Shown here in pieces: positions 28,201-34,427 of a stretch of 64,000 nt of DNA (its first letter is position 1; each line of letters begins with the position of its first letter). The stretch lies in NCBI RefSeq assembly GCF_014207985.1, contig NZ_JACHMI010000001.1, forward strand, positions 6,989,001-7,053,000, written 5' to 3'. The notes under the pieces were generated by a model. The model was not told the origin of the DNA. It saw only the letters and a program-made list of their open reading frames with translations, and searched no databases. The DNA is from Nonomuraea rubra. Its GTDB lineage: Bacteria > Actinomycetota > Actinomycetes > Streptosporangiales > Streptosporangiaceae. The translations under genes and the position numbers were made by a program.

Positions 28201-28976
28201 TCGTCCAGGCGGCGCAGCACCACCACGCCCACGCCCTGGGAGTAGACGATGCCGGTGCCGTCCGCGCTGAACGGCCTGATCGTCCCGTCGGCCGCGTACA
28301 CGCCGCCGGCGACGTGCACGTACCCCTGGCCCTGCGGAACGATCAGCGACACCCCGCCCGCGAGCGCGGTGTCGCACTCGCCGGACAGCAGCGACTGCGC
28401 GGCCAGGTGCACGGCGACCAGCGAGGTCGAGCAGCTCGACGCCACCGCCACCGCGGGGCCCGTGAGGTTCAGCCGGTAGGCCGTCTGCAGCGGCAGGTAG
28501 TCGGCCTGCGTGGAGATCGCCGTCTGCAGGCTGCCGAGCGGGTCCCGTCCCGCGCCGGTCGGGTCCCACCGGCCGGCGAGGTTGCTCGCCAGGTACGCGC
28601 TCTGCATGGCGCCCGCGAAGACGCCGACCGCGCCGGCCCCGCGTCCGCCGCCGTGGCCGGCGTGTTCCAGCGCGTGCCAGGCGCATTCGAGGAACAGGCG
28701 TTGCTGGGGGTCGAGCAGGGCCGCCTCGGCGTCGCTGAACCCGAACGGGTCGGGATCGAAGTCCGCCTGTCCCTCGATGAGCCCGCCCACCGGGACGAAC
28801 CCTGGGTGGGCCCGTAACCTGCCCGGCACGCCGCGGGCGGCCAGCTCCTCGTCGGTGAACCTGGTCAGCCCGTCGCGGCCGTCCCGCAGCAGGTCCCAGT
28901 ACGCTTCCGCGTCACGCGCGCCGGGGAAGCGGCAGGCCAGGCCGACGACGGCGATGCGGTTCTGCGCGGCGGTCAT
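22227..28976 (-). CDS. Hybrid PKS-NRPS: KS-AT-KR-ACP-Cy-TE
   Basis: 2249 residues. KS at 1-430 has Cys182 (SSCSTSLV), His318 and His356. AT at about 510-800 has Ser603 (GHSLGEC) and His705 and probably uses malonyl-CoA. KR at about 870-1380 has TGGLGAVG (1137-1144), SS at 1294-1295 and YAAAN (Tyr1308). ACP Ser is at 1441 (GGHSL). Cy at about 1495-1950 has intact Asp1632-x4-Asp1637-x2-Ser1640. TE at about 2010-2249 has Ser2047 (GWSMGG) and His about 2219. The order matches yersiniabactin HMWP1 except that both methyltransferases and the carrier protein between Cy and TE are missing; these must act in trans. An acidic Ala/Asp-rich insert (about 930-1000) and a threonine/glutamine repeat (about 1226-1260) interrupt the KR region. 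The start overlaps the upstream NRPS stop by 4 bases. Confidence 0.9.
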   Translation of the reverse strand: MTAAQNRIAVVGLACRFPGARDAEAYWDLLRDGRDGLTRFTDEELAARGVPGRLRAHPGFVPVGGLIEGQADFDPDPFGFSDAEAALLDPQQRLFLECAWHALEHAGHGGGRGAGAVGVFAGAMQSAYLASNLAGRWDPTGAGRDPLGSLQTAISTQADYLPLQTAYRLNLTGPAVAVASSCSTSLVAVHLAAQSLLSGECDTALAGGVSLIVPQGQGYVHVAGGVYAADGTIRPFSADGTGIVYSQGVGVVVLRRLDDALAGGDPVLAVLHGSAVNNDGADKAGFTAPSMRGQARAVAEALAVAGASPREIGLIEAHGTATALGDPIEVAALRRVFGDTGPAWCGLGSVKGNIGHANSAAGIASFIKAVLAVRHRVLPASLHAHPLNPLLGLEGSPFEVIAETRDWDTPSLAGVSSFGIGGTNCHAVLGPAPRRPPVPADRRPQLLAVSGATAEAAIATARAVASRPEPGEDDLAYTLAVGRAELAYRVAGVGRAGLAAATPVRAAATRLVFAFPGAGSAYPGMGGELYRDEPVFARAVDECAELLLPPLGADVRDAMDPAIAEARVRDAGFGLPAVFAVSYGMARLLESWGIVPDALVGHSLGECTAAAVSGALPLPEAARLVAARCAAAARAAGGGSMLAVPLGEDDVRELLSHHPGLDLAAVNAPAACVVSGPAAAIDRLADELRGRHIPGTRLRVDAAMHSRLMEPELPGLGTALAGLTGGAPTVPVFSTVTGASIGAELADAGHWTRQLREPVRFAQALRAALGPEDEPLLVEVGPGSALSALARRNALPGLRSVVTTLLAGEPESAGVREAAGTLWAHGRPVDLAALPASGRRRVHAPGYAFQRRRLWIDPPSSDTSSEIDADEPLQVPVWSQILPTGPAPIPAGRWTVIGTGALADELRARLEPADPTAPLTGLVAVATEDAVPAAAQPDSGAEAAEPDASDGAADPDAHAEPDDPDTDTKAAGTDTDARAGAGAGAGEWDTGAGADESETEAVCAAVLAFGEVAAVAAEQAGQPRLLLVTRHGEQVGGDPPPRPAQAAVRVLPRVLGQEQPGLRWATLDLGTPADPPAEARAVLRELAAFEAGTETALRGSSRWRRRLAPWTPPATAAAATPPATGVGGTQPGTVLITGGLGAVGRLFASHLAARGHRVVVTSRTADRRPAALAETGVDVRICDATDPAATAALIEELSTGGPIELIVHAAGVVAGARLDPLRALATGQATEQATGQATGQATEQATEEVTQATEQATQQVIGHVRAKAGGALALRDAITALPAERRPGTVLLMSSVTTLVGGVGMGPYAAANAAMDALGLAAPGPTRWVSAVWDGWRVADDGTEATVVLAGALDAATGTRALDRLLAAREPGMSPPIVSIAATDLNPRIAEAGRPRTIAATGGDVTHLSPAEQVVAGLWSELFGVPVTDPGADFFALGGHSLLGVRMLAALGERFGVRPGMRDLLAAPTVAGMAKLLESAGSGPDPEVTPAEDVLDGDGTFAMTRVQHAYWIGRNGGYQWGDLPCHFSLEYDCHGLDLARFEEAWNQVVNRHPMLRAVATPEGRLRVLDDLPRYRIRTHDLTAMTPERRAERLAVLRERLSTRPGPPDRWPLAQIQAARLPGDVIRLFIGVDVLICDAASWWIIESELHALYTRPDVPLPPLELHPAACAAALERRGDDRAARYWRRRLGTLPGPPRLPVRDPDGTPPRFVRRSARLTPGEWAAFREAAARHRVTPAAALLTVYADALARWSGSAGFCVTLTLFDRPAIHPHVNRVVGDFTSLLLHEVPAEPAAAFAGRAAATQGRMFEDLDHRGFSALDVLAEQAARTGEVRPVPVVFTSALGITDLVDGGGHLEWAGEQVYALSQTPQTWLDHQVLEHDGELRLQWDALDGVLPADELEAAIAGHVAQVRELAGSPAAWTRPEPGHAVAARPPGDGVPSSIETAPRPVAASPVRDIVLPLRAEPGGEPRPTLYLAHPSGGDVLCYAELSRLLDPRVNVVALADPELAGAYGPGPETVEGIAEQYVRAIDASGGPGEGPWLLGGWSMGGTVAQEMARHLHATGRHTALLALLDSNDPALIREVPGHGAAEIEWQVTVRHLHALEAYLGIDLSIGDVPEERRMSAVADRLREHRLLGRGEDLAGRVAVFARHLRALAAHTPGRLADPDTVTLLIRAERPSPRNSGIGMGVDDTPPGRPDLGWGRYLAGPVEATGVDAHHYGLLHPPALPAVARQINAALDRALARLRER
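25195..25312. repeat. In-frame 12-base minisatellite in the KR domain
   Basis: Repeated ggcctgctcggt/ggcctgccctgt-type units encode alternating ATGQ and ATEQ tetrapeptides (about residues 1226-1257). They lie immediately before the conserved AKAGGALALRDA of the ketoreductase. The repeats preserve frame and lengthen a surface loop. Confidence 0.75.
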
Positions 28977-31900
28977 CCGGCGAGCTCCGCCGCCCGCGCC
29001 CGGGCCGCGCGGCGAGCGGCGGCCTGGTCGGAGGCGGGCTGGTCAGAGGCGGGCTGGTCAGAGGCGGGCTGGTCGGAGGCGGGCTGGTCAGAGGCGGGCT
29101 GGTCAGACGCCTGCCGGTCAGCGGCCTGCTGCGTCGGACGGGCCGGCTGGGCAGAGGCCGACTGGGTCGGTTGGGCAGGCGGGGCGGAGGCGGGATCGGG
29201 GGCCGGTGGCGGGCCTTCCCGCAGGGGCGGGGTGGCGTTGCCCGACGCCTGTCTGCGGGCGGTGATATAGGTGGCGAGCTCCCTGACCGTGGGCCGGGCG
29301 AACATGTCCACCACCGTCAGGCCCTCGTCGAGCTCGGCTCTCAGGGCGCGATGGGCGAGCACCATGGTCAGGGACGACGCTCCCAGCCGGAAGAAGGGCG
29401 TGCTCACGTCGACCGGCGTCTTGAGCAGCTCGCTGAACACCCTGGCCACCGCACGCTCCACCTGCGGATCGGGGCCCGCCTGTGACGTGGCGGGGGCGGC
29501 GGGCGGCGGTTCCCGGTGGGACGCGGGCTGCGGGCCGACGCTGGGCGTGGCGGCTTGCGGTGAGGTGGGTTGCGGCGTGGCAGGTTGCGGTGTTGTTGCG
29601 AGGTCACGGGTGGGTGGCGGACCGTCGGCGCCGCCCTCGACGACGAGCTCCATCACCCCGTCGGGCGACACGGTGAGGGTGAGACGCAGCCCACGGGCGA
29701 GGGTGGCGCTGATCGCCTGCGCAGGCGGCACTGTCGCAAGGGACGCCTGCGCATGCGCCACACTCACAGGGGGTTCCTGCGCAGGCGGCGCTGCCCCAGG
29801 GGATGCCTGCGTCTGGGTGCCGTCGCCGGGCACGACGGTCTCGTCCTTGTCCGGACTCCCGGATGACCGGTAGGGGTTGGCGAGGGCCTTGTAGTCGACC
29901 TTGCCGTTGTCGGTGATCGGCAAGGCGTCCGTGATCAGGAACCGGTTGGGCACCATGAACCCCGGCAGGCTCGCCCGCAGGGCCTCGGCCAGCTCGTCGT
30001 CCGACGGCGGCATCGCGGGATCGGCGGGCACCACGTGGCAGACCAGCCGGGGCCGGTCGTCGGGGCCGGGCACCGCGCGAGCCACCGCCTGCCGCACGGC
30101 CGGATGCCGGTCCAGGGTGGCCTCGATCTCGCCCAGCTCGATCCGGTGGCCCCGGATCTTGACCTGCCGGTCCAGCCGGCCGAGGAACTCTATCGTCCCG
30201 TCGTACCGCCAGCGGCCGAGGTCGCCGGTGCGGTAGAGGCGGCGGCGCAGGATCGGATGCGTGATGAACCGCTCGGCCGTCTGCCCGGGGTCGCCGACGT
30301 AACCGCGGGCCAGCCCGTCGCCGCCGATGTGCAGCTCGCCGGGCTCGCCCACCGGGCAGGGCCGGCCGTGCTGGTCGAGGATGTGGAAGGACTGGCCGCC
30401 CAGCGCCCTGCCGTACGGGATGCTCGGCCAGGACGGATCGACGGCTCCGATGGGGTGGCAGATCGACCAGATCGACGCCTCGGTCGCCCCGCCCAGGCTG
30501 ACCACCTCGGCATCGGGGGCCAGCGCCCGCAGCCGGTCGGGCAGCGTCACCGGGATCCAGTCGGCCGACATGAACACCAGCCGCAGCGTGGAGAGCGCCT
30601 CCCTGACCACCTCCGGCTCCAGCTCCGCGTACTCCACGAGCATCTCCAGCAGGGCGGGAGCGGTGTTCCACACGGTGACGCGGTGGCGGGCCATCAGCTC
30701 CAGCCAGTGGCCGGGGTCGCGCTGGCGGTGGGCCTCGGGCAGGACGACGGCGCCTCCCGAGCCGAGCACCGAGAAGATGTCGTAGACGGACAGGTCGAAG
30801 CTGTACGCCGACAGGGCCAGCACCCGGTCGTCCGGGCCGAGGGGGAATCGGGCGTCGAGGTCGTCGAGGGTGGTGCGGGCGGCACGGTGCTCGATGGCCA
30901 CCCCCTTGGGACGCCCGGTCGAGCCCGAGGTGAAGATCGCATAAGCGAGGTCGTCCGGCGCCGGCCGCCGCGGCTCCTCAGAGTCCGCCGCGGGCCTTCT
31001 CGCCTCCTCGGACTCCGGCGCGGGCCGCCGCGGCTCCCCGGAGGCCGAAAGCCCGAGTACGCCGTCGGCGTCGAGCCGGTGCACGCGGACGTGTTCCGGC
31101 CAGGCCGTGCCGTCGGCCTCCGGTGCCAGCAGCGCCGTCCGGATCGACGCCTGCTCTCTCAGCGACGCCACCCGGCCGGCGGGCCAGGAGGGTTCGACCG
31201 GCACGTACCCGGCTCCGCAGGCCAGTACGCCGAGCAGGGCGGTGACCTGGGCGAGGCCCTTGTCCGCCACGACCGCCACCAGGTCGCCCGGCCCGATCCC
31301 GAGCGCGGCCAGCGCGCGGCCGGTGCGGCGGGCTCGCTCGGCGAGGTCCCCCGCCGTCACCTCGCGGGTCAGGGTGAGCAGGGCGGGCGCGGCGGGGGCC
31401 CGTACGGCGGCGGCGCGCAGCGGGTCGTCCAGGAGCGGCCCGGCCCCGCCGAACGCCCCGCCCGCCACGTCCTCGTCGGCGAGGAACGACGGGTCCCAGC
31501 CGAGCGCCGGGTCGGTCCACAGCTCCGGCTCGCCGGCCAGCCGCCGCAGGAGACGGACGTGCGCGGCCAGCATCCCGTCGACGAACCCGGCCGGCAGCGC
31601 CCCGTCCACGGCGTCCCACGCGATGCGGAGCCTGCCGTCCTCGTCCCAGACGATGTGGTCCAGCATCACCTGGGGCGTCTGCGAGACGCCGAAGACCTCG
31701 GTGCCGAGCCAGGCGGCAGGCGGCTCACCGGTCCCCGCCAGGCCGACGCCGCTGGTGAAGACCACGGTGTGGGTGGGGATGGGCAGTCCCGTGGCCTCGT
31801 CGGTGACCCTGGGACGCTCCCCCGACTCGATCGCGGCACGCAGCGCCTCCATCCCGGAGACGGCCCGGTGGTCGAGATCGGCCCAGAACTGGCGGTTGAC

Positions 31901-33118
31901 GGCCGCGGCGTAGCCGGCGAAGCCGTACCAGCGGCCGGGGTCGGCGACGGGGATCTCCACGAGCACGGTGCTGGTGAAGTCGCCGACGATGCCGTCCAGG
32001 CCCGGGGTGTCGTCACCGCGGGCCAGGTCGTCGCGGTCGAAGAGGGTGGTGTTGAGGCAGAACGACTCTCGGGCGCCCCAGCGCTGCAGCACCAGGCCGA
32101 AGGCGGCCAGCAGCAGGCCGGTGGGGCTCAGCCCGTGCGCGGCGCCCTGCTTGCGCAGCTGCGCCCACTCCTCCGCGGGCAGGTCGGCGGCGTGCCGGAC
32201 GAGGCGGTGGCCGCTGAACCCGGCCGGGCCGCGGGTCCAGGGCAGGGCGGGACCGTCCGGCAGGCCGGGTGCGCGGCGGGCCCAGTAGGCGGAGTCCAGC
32301 TCGCGGCGCCGCAGCTCGGCCGGGTCCTCCAGGCGGCGCCGTACGAGGTCGGCGAAGCCGAGCGGCGGCGCGGGCAGCTCCAGGCCGGGATCGGCCGTGT
32401 ACCGGCCCCACTCACGCATCAGCCGCATCCAGCTCATGAGGTCCAGGGCCAGCACGTCCACGCCGACGAACAGCCGGGTGCGGCCGTCCGGCAGCAACGC
32501 CGCGCGCAGGTCGAACAGCGGCCACCGGTCGGCGGGCAGCACCTGGTGCGAGCACTCCGCGCGCAACGCCTCCAGCGCCCGCTCCACCCGTTCCGGGCTT
32601 TCACCGCGCAGGTCGGTACGGGCGAACACGTAGTCCGGCACCTGGTCGAGCACGGTCTGCCTGGCATCGGCGCCCACGACCATGCGCAACATCGGATGCC
32701 GCCGGACGAGCCGGTTCCACGCGCTCTGCAAGCGGTCGAGGTCGGCCTCCTGGGGTTCCTGCGGCACGCGGTCGTACTCGAAGTAGTAGTAGGTCGCCAC
32801 TCCCCCGAGCGGGAACGCGGGATCCCGGCCGACCAGGTAGGCGGTCTGGATGGGAGTCAGCGGGAAGGACTCCCCGCCCTGGGCGGGCTCGTCCGGGACG
32901 ATCCCGGCGGCGACCGTCCGGGCGGTCGCGGAGCCGAGGAAGGCCGTCAGCGGGAGTTCGAGCCCGGACTCCTCCAGCAGGCGCCGGCGCAGGCGCACGG
33001 CGGTGAACGACTCCAGGCCCAGGGCGGTGAGCGGGGCGTCGGGGTCCAGGTCCGAGGGCCGGAGTTCCAGTACGTCGGCCAGGCAGGCGAGCACTTCTTC
33101 GACGGTGGCGGAACTCAA
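28973..33118 (-). CDS. NRPS PCP(ArCP-like)-Cy-A-PCP, predicted cysteine module
   Basis: 1381 residues from TTG 33118, chosen because AAGGGG lies 6 bases upstream and the longer ATG at 33172 would place the coding region across the Zur-type box. The N-terminal carrier protein is about 1-72 (Ser37, GLESF). Cy is about 84-500 with intact Asp221-x4-Asp226-x2-Ser229. The A domain is about 555-1060, with FTSGSTGRPKG and YRTGDLGRW. Its pocket stretches FDLSVYDIF, VWNTAP, MSADWIP and ASIWSI resemble the DLYNxSxIW code for cysteine. The second carrier protein has Ser1249 (LGASSL). A Pro/Gln-rich linker with five DQPAS repeats ends in a basic, Ala/Arg-rich helix that could dock to the next protein. It probably makes the thiazoline and loads Cys onto other carriers, as HMWP2 does. 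Confidence 0.88.
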   Translation of the reverse strand: MSSATVEEVLACLADVLELRPSDLDPDAPLTALGLESFTAVRLRRRLLEESGLELPLTAFLGSATARTVAAGIVPDEPAQGGESFPLTPIQTAYLVGRDPAFPLGGVATYYYFEYDRVPQEPQEADLDRLQSAWNRLVRRHPMLRMVVGADARQTVLDQVPDYVFARTDLRGESPERVERALEALRAECSHQVLPADRWPLFDLRAALLPDGRTRLFVGVDVLALDLMSWMRLMREWGRYTADPGLELPAPPLGFADLVRRRLEDPAELRRRELDSAYWARRAPGLPDGPALPWTRGPAGFSGHRLVRHAADLPAEEWAQLRKQGAAHGLSPTGLLLAAFGLVLQRWGARESFCLNTTLFDRDDLARGDDTPGLDGIVGDFTSTVLVEIPVADPGRWYGFAGYAAAVNRQFWADLDHRAVSGMEALRAAIESGERPRVTDEATGLPIPTHTVVFTSGVGLAGTGEPPAAWLGTEVFGVSQTPQVMLDHIVWDEDGRLRIAWDAVDGALPAGFVDGMLAAHVRLLRRLAGEPELWTDPALGWDPSFLADEDVAGGAFGGAGPLLDDPLRAAAVRAPAAPALLTLTREVTAGDLAERARRTGRALAALGIGPGDLVAVVADKGLAQVTALLGVLACGAGYVPVEPSWPAGRVASLREQASIRTALLAPEADGTAWPEHVRVHRLDADGVLGLSASGEPRRPAPESEEARRPAADSEEPRRPAPDDLAYAIFTSGSTGRPKGVAIEHRAARTTLDDLDARFPLGPDDRVLALSAYSFDLSVYDIFSVLGSGGAVVLPEAHRQRDPGHWLELMARHRVTVWNTAPALLEMLVEYAELEPEVVREALSTLRLVFMSADWIPVTLPDRLRALAPDAEVVSLGGATEASIWSICHPIGAVDPSWPSIPYGRALGGQSFHILDQHGRPCPVGEPGELHIGGDGLARGYVGDPGQTAERFITHPILRRRLYRTGDLGRWRYDGTIEFLGRLDRQVKIRGHRIELGEIEATLDRHPAVRQAVARAVPGPDDRPRLVCHVVPADPAMPPSDDELAEALRASLPGFMVPNRFLITDALPITDNGKVDYKALANPYRSSGSPDKDETVVPGDGTQTQASPGAAPPAQEPPVSVAHAQASLATVPPAQAISATLARGLRLTLTVSPDGVMELVVEGGADGPPPTRDLATTPQPATPQPTSPQAATPSVGPQPASHREPPPAAPATSQAGPDPQVERAVARVFSELLKTPVDVSTPFFRLGASSLTMVLAHRALRAELDEGLTVVDMFARPTVRELATYITARRQASGNATPPLREGPPPAPDPASAPPAQPTQSASAQPARPTQQAADRQASDQPASDQPASDQPASDQPASDQPASDQAAARRAARARAAELAG
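29024..29110. repeat. 15-base tandem repeat encoding DQPAS
   Basis: Five nearly identical units of gaggcgggctggtca (29031-29105), with degenerate copies on each side. They encode (Asp-Gln-Pro-Ala-Ser)x5 just before the C-terminal helix of the NRPS. Copy number is a candidate for slippage variation. Confidence 0.85.
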
Positions 33119-33144
33119 GGGTGACCCCTTCCACGGGCGACGGC

Positions 33145-33163
33145 AATGGAAACGGTTTTCATT
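33145..33163. promoter_or_regulatory. Zur-type operator 2 on the leftward operon promoter
   Basis: AATGGAAACGGTTTTCATT is a 9-1-9 inverted repeat with a single mismatch; its 15-base core fits the actinobacterial Zur consensus. On the lower strand TGGACA (complement of 33184-33189) and TAGCAAT (complement of 33161-33167) are 16 bases apart. The box therefore covers the -10 and start site of the synthetase/transporter operon. Confidence 0.75.
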
Positions 33164-33193
33164 GCTACACATCTTGGCCGGTTTGTCCAGATC

Positions 33194-33223
33194 TTGAAAA
33201 TGATTACCGCTATTTCGTACGAT
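33194..33223 (+). promoter_or_regulatory. Zur-type operator 3 and promoter of the rightward operon
   Basis: TTGAAAATGATTACCGC (33194-33210) contains a perfect left half (TGAAAAT-G) and a degenerate right half of the Zur box. It overlaps a promoter with -35 TTGAAA (33195-33200) and -10 TACGAT (33218-33223), 17 bases apart. Transcription would start at about 33230-33232, that is at the ATG of the next gene, suggesting a leaderless mRNA. Confidence 0.6.
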
Positions 33224-33231
33224 CTCGCCTC

Positions 33232-34389
33232 ATGTCGCCCCTGAACGACCGTGCCGACGCCGCCGGGCACGCCGCCATCGCCGGCGTCGACCCGAGTGGC
33301 GCGGCCGGAGCCGTCCACGACCTGGACCGGCTGATCCTCCTCGGCCTCGCCACCGACCTGCACCGACGCACCAGATTGGGCCGGAGCACGGCGCGCGAGA
33401 CCGGCGCGGACCGACCGGGCCGGGGCGCGGCGCACGAGGCCGACGTGGTCGCGAGCGATCTCGGGGCCGCGCCGCGGCACCGCTGGATCGCCGGCCACTG
33501 GCTGGCCGCGCTCCACGAGGCCGGCCTGGTCGGCAGGGACGCCGCGGGCCGCTACCACGACCTGCACGCCCCGCGGCGCGCGGAGCTGGCCACGGCCCGC
33601 ACCCGCATGGAAGCCGCCCGGCTGGCGCTCGGCTACCCGGCCGAGCTGGCCGAGCTGATGCTGCGCTCGCTGCGCCTGCTGCCCGCCCTGCTGCGCGACG
33701 AGATCGGCGTGCAGGCGCTGCTCTACCCGGACGGCGAGCCCGCGACCGCCGAGGCCGTCTACCGCGGCAACGTCATCAGCCGCTACCTCAACACCGCCGC
33801 GGCCGAGGTGCTCAGGGATCTGGCCGCGCGCGCCACCCGTTCGCTGCGCATCCTGGAGCTGGGCGCCGGCATCGGCGCCACCACCGCGGACCTGCTGCCG
33901 GTGCTGGCAGGCCGGCCGGTCGAGTTCTACCTGTTCACCGACCTGTCGCCGTTCTTCCTCGACACCGCGCGCCGCCGGTTCGACGCCGGCTTCCTGCGCT
34001 ACGCCCTGCTCGACATCGCCCGCGACCTGCCGCGCCGGCCGGGCGAGCTGGACCTGGTCGTCGCGGCGACCATGGCGCACAACGCCCCGCACATCGGCCG
34101 CCTGCTCGGCCAGGTCGCGGGCTTGCTGGCCCCCGGCGGGCGGGTGCTGCTCATCGAGACCGTCCGCGAGCACCCCCAGTCGCTCACCTCGATGCCGTTC
34201 GCCCTGTCCACGCAGGACGGGCCGCCGCGCCGGCTCGACGGCCGGGCGGGCACCACCCGCACCTACCTGAGCCGCGCGGAGTGGCTGAGCGCGCTGGAAG
34301 GCAGCGGCCTGCGGGTCGAGGTGGACCTGCCCCGTCCCGGGGACCCGCTGACCGCGCTGTCGCAGCGCCTGCTCGTCGCCACCCGCTGA
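33232..34389 (+). CDS. Free-standing PKS/NRPS-type C-methyltransferase
   Basis: 385 residues from ATG 33232; no ribosome site is visible and the predicted transcript starts at or next to this codon. The N-terminal part is helical (LDRLILLGLATDLHRR, HRWIAGHWLAALHEAGLV), like the lead-in of methyltransferase domains inside HMWP1-like synthases. The SAM motif I is ILELGAGIGATT (about residue 204), followed by FYLFTDLSPFFLDTAR and LDLVVAATMAHNAPHIG. It is clearly related to domain 2 of the 824-residue methyltransferase of the opposite operon. It probably methylates a carrier-bound thiazoline or polyketide carbon in trans. It is first gene of the Zur-boxed rightward operon. Confidence 0.8.
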   Translation: MSPLNDRADAAGHAAIAGVDPSGAAGAVHDLDRLILLGLATDLHRRTRLGRSTARETGADRPGRGAAHEADVVASDLGAAPRHRWIAGHWLAALHEAGLVGRDAAGRYHDLHAPRRAELATARTRMEAARLALGYPAELAELMLRSLRLLPALLRDEIGVQALLYPDGEPATAEAVYRGNVISRYLNTAAAEVLRDLAARATRSLRILELGAGIGATTADLLPVLAGRPVEFYLFTDLSPFFLDTARRRFDAGFLRYALLDIARDLPRRPGELDLVVAATMAHNAPHIGRLLGQVAGLLAPGGRVLLIETVREHPQSLTSMPFALSTQDGPPRRLDGRAGTTRTYLSRAEWLSALEGSGLRVEVDLPRPGDPLTALSQRLLVATR

Positions 34390-34427
34390 TCATTGAGCCG
34401 TCCACCCCGACGATGGGAGTACACGAT

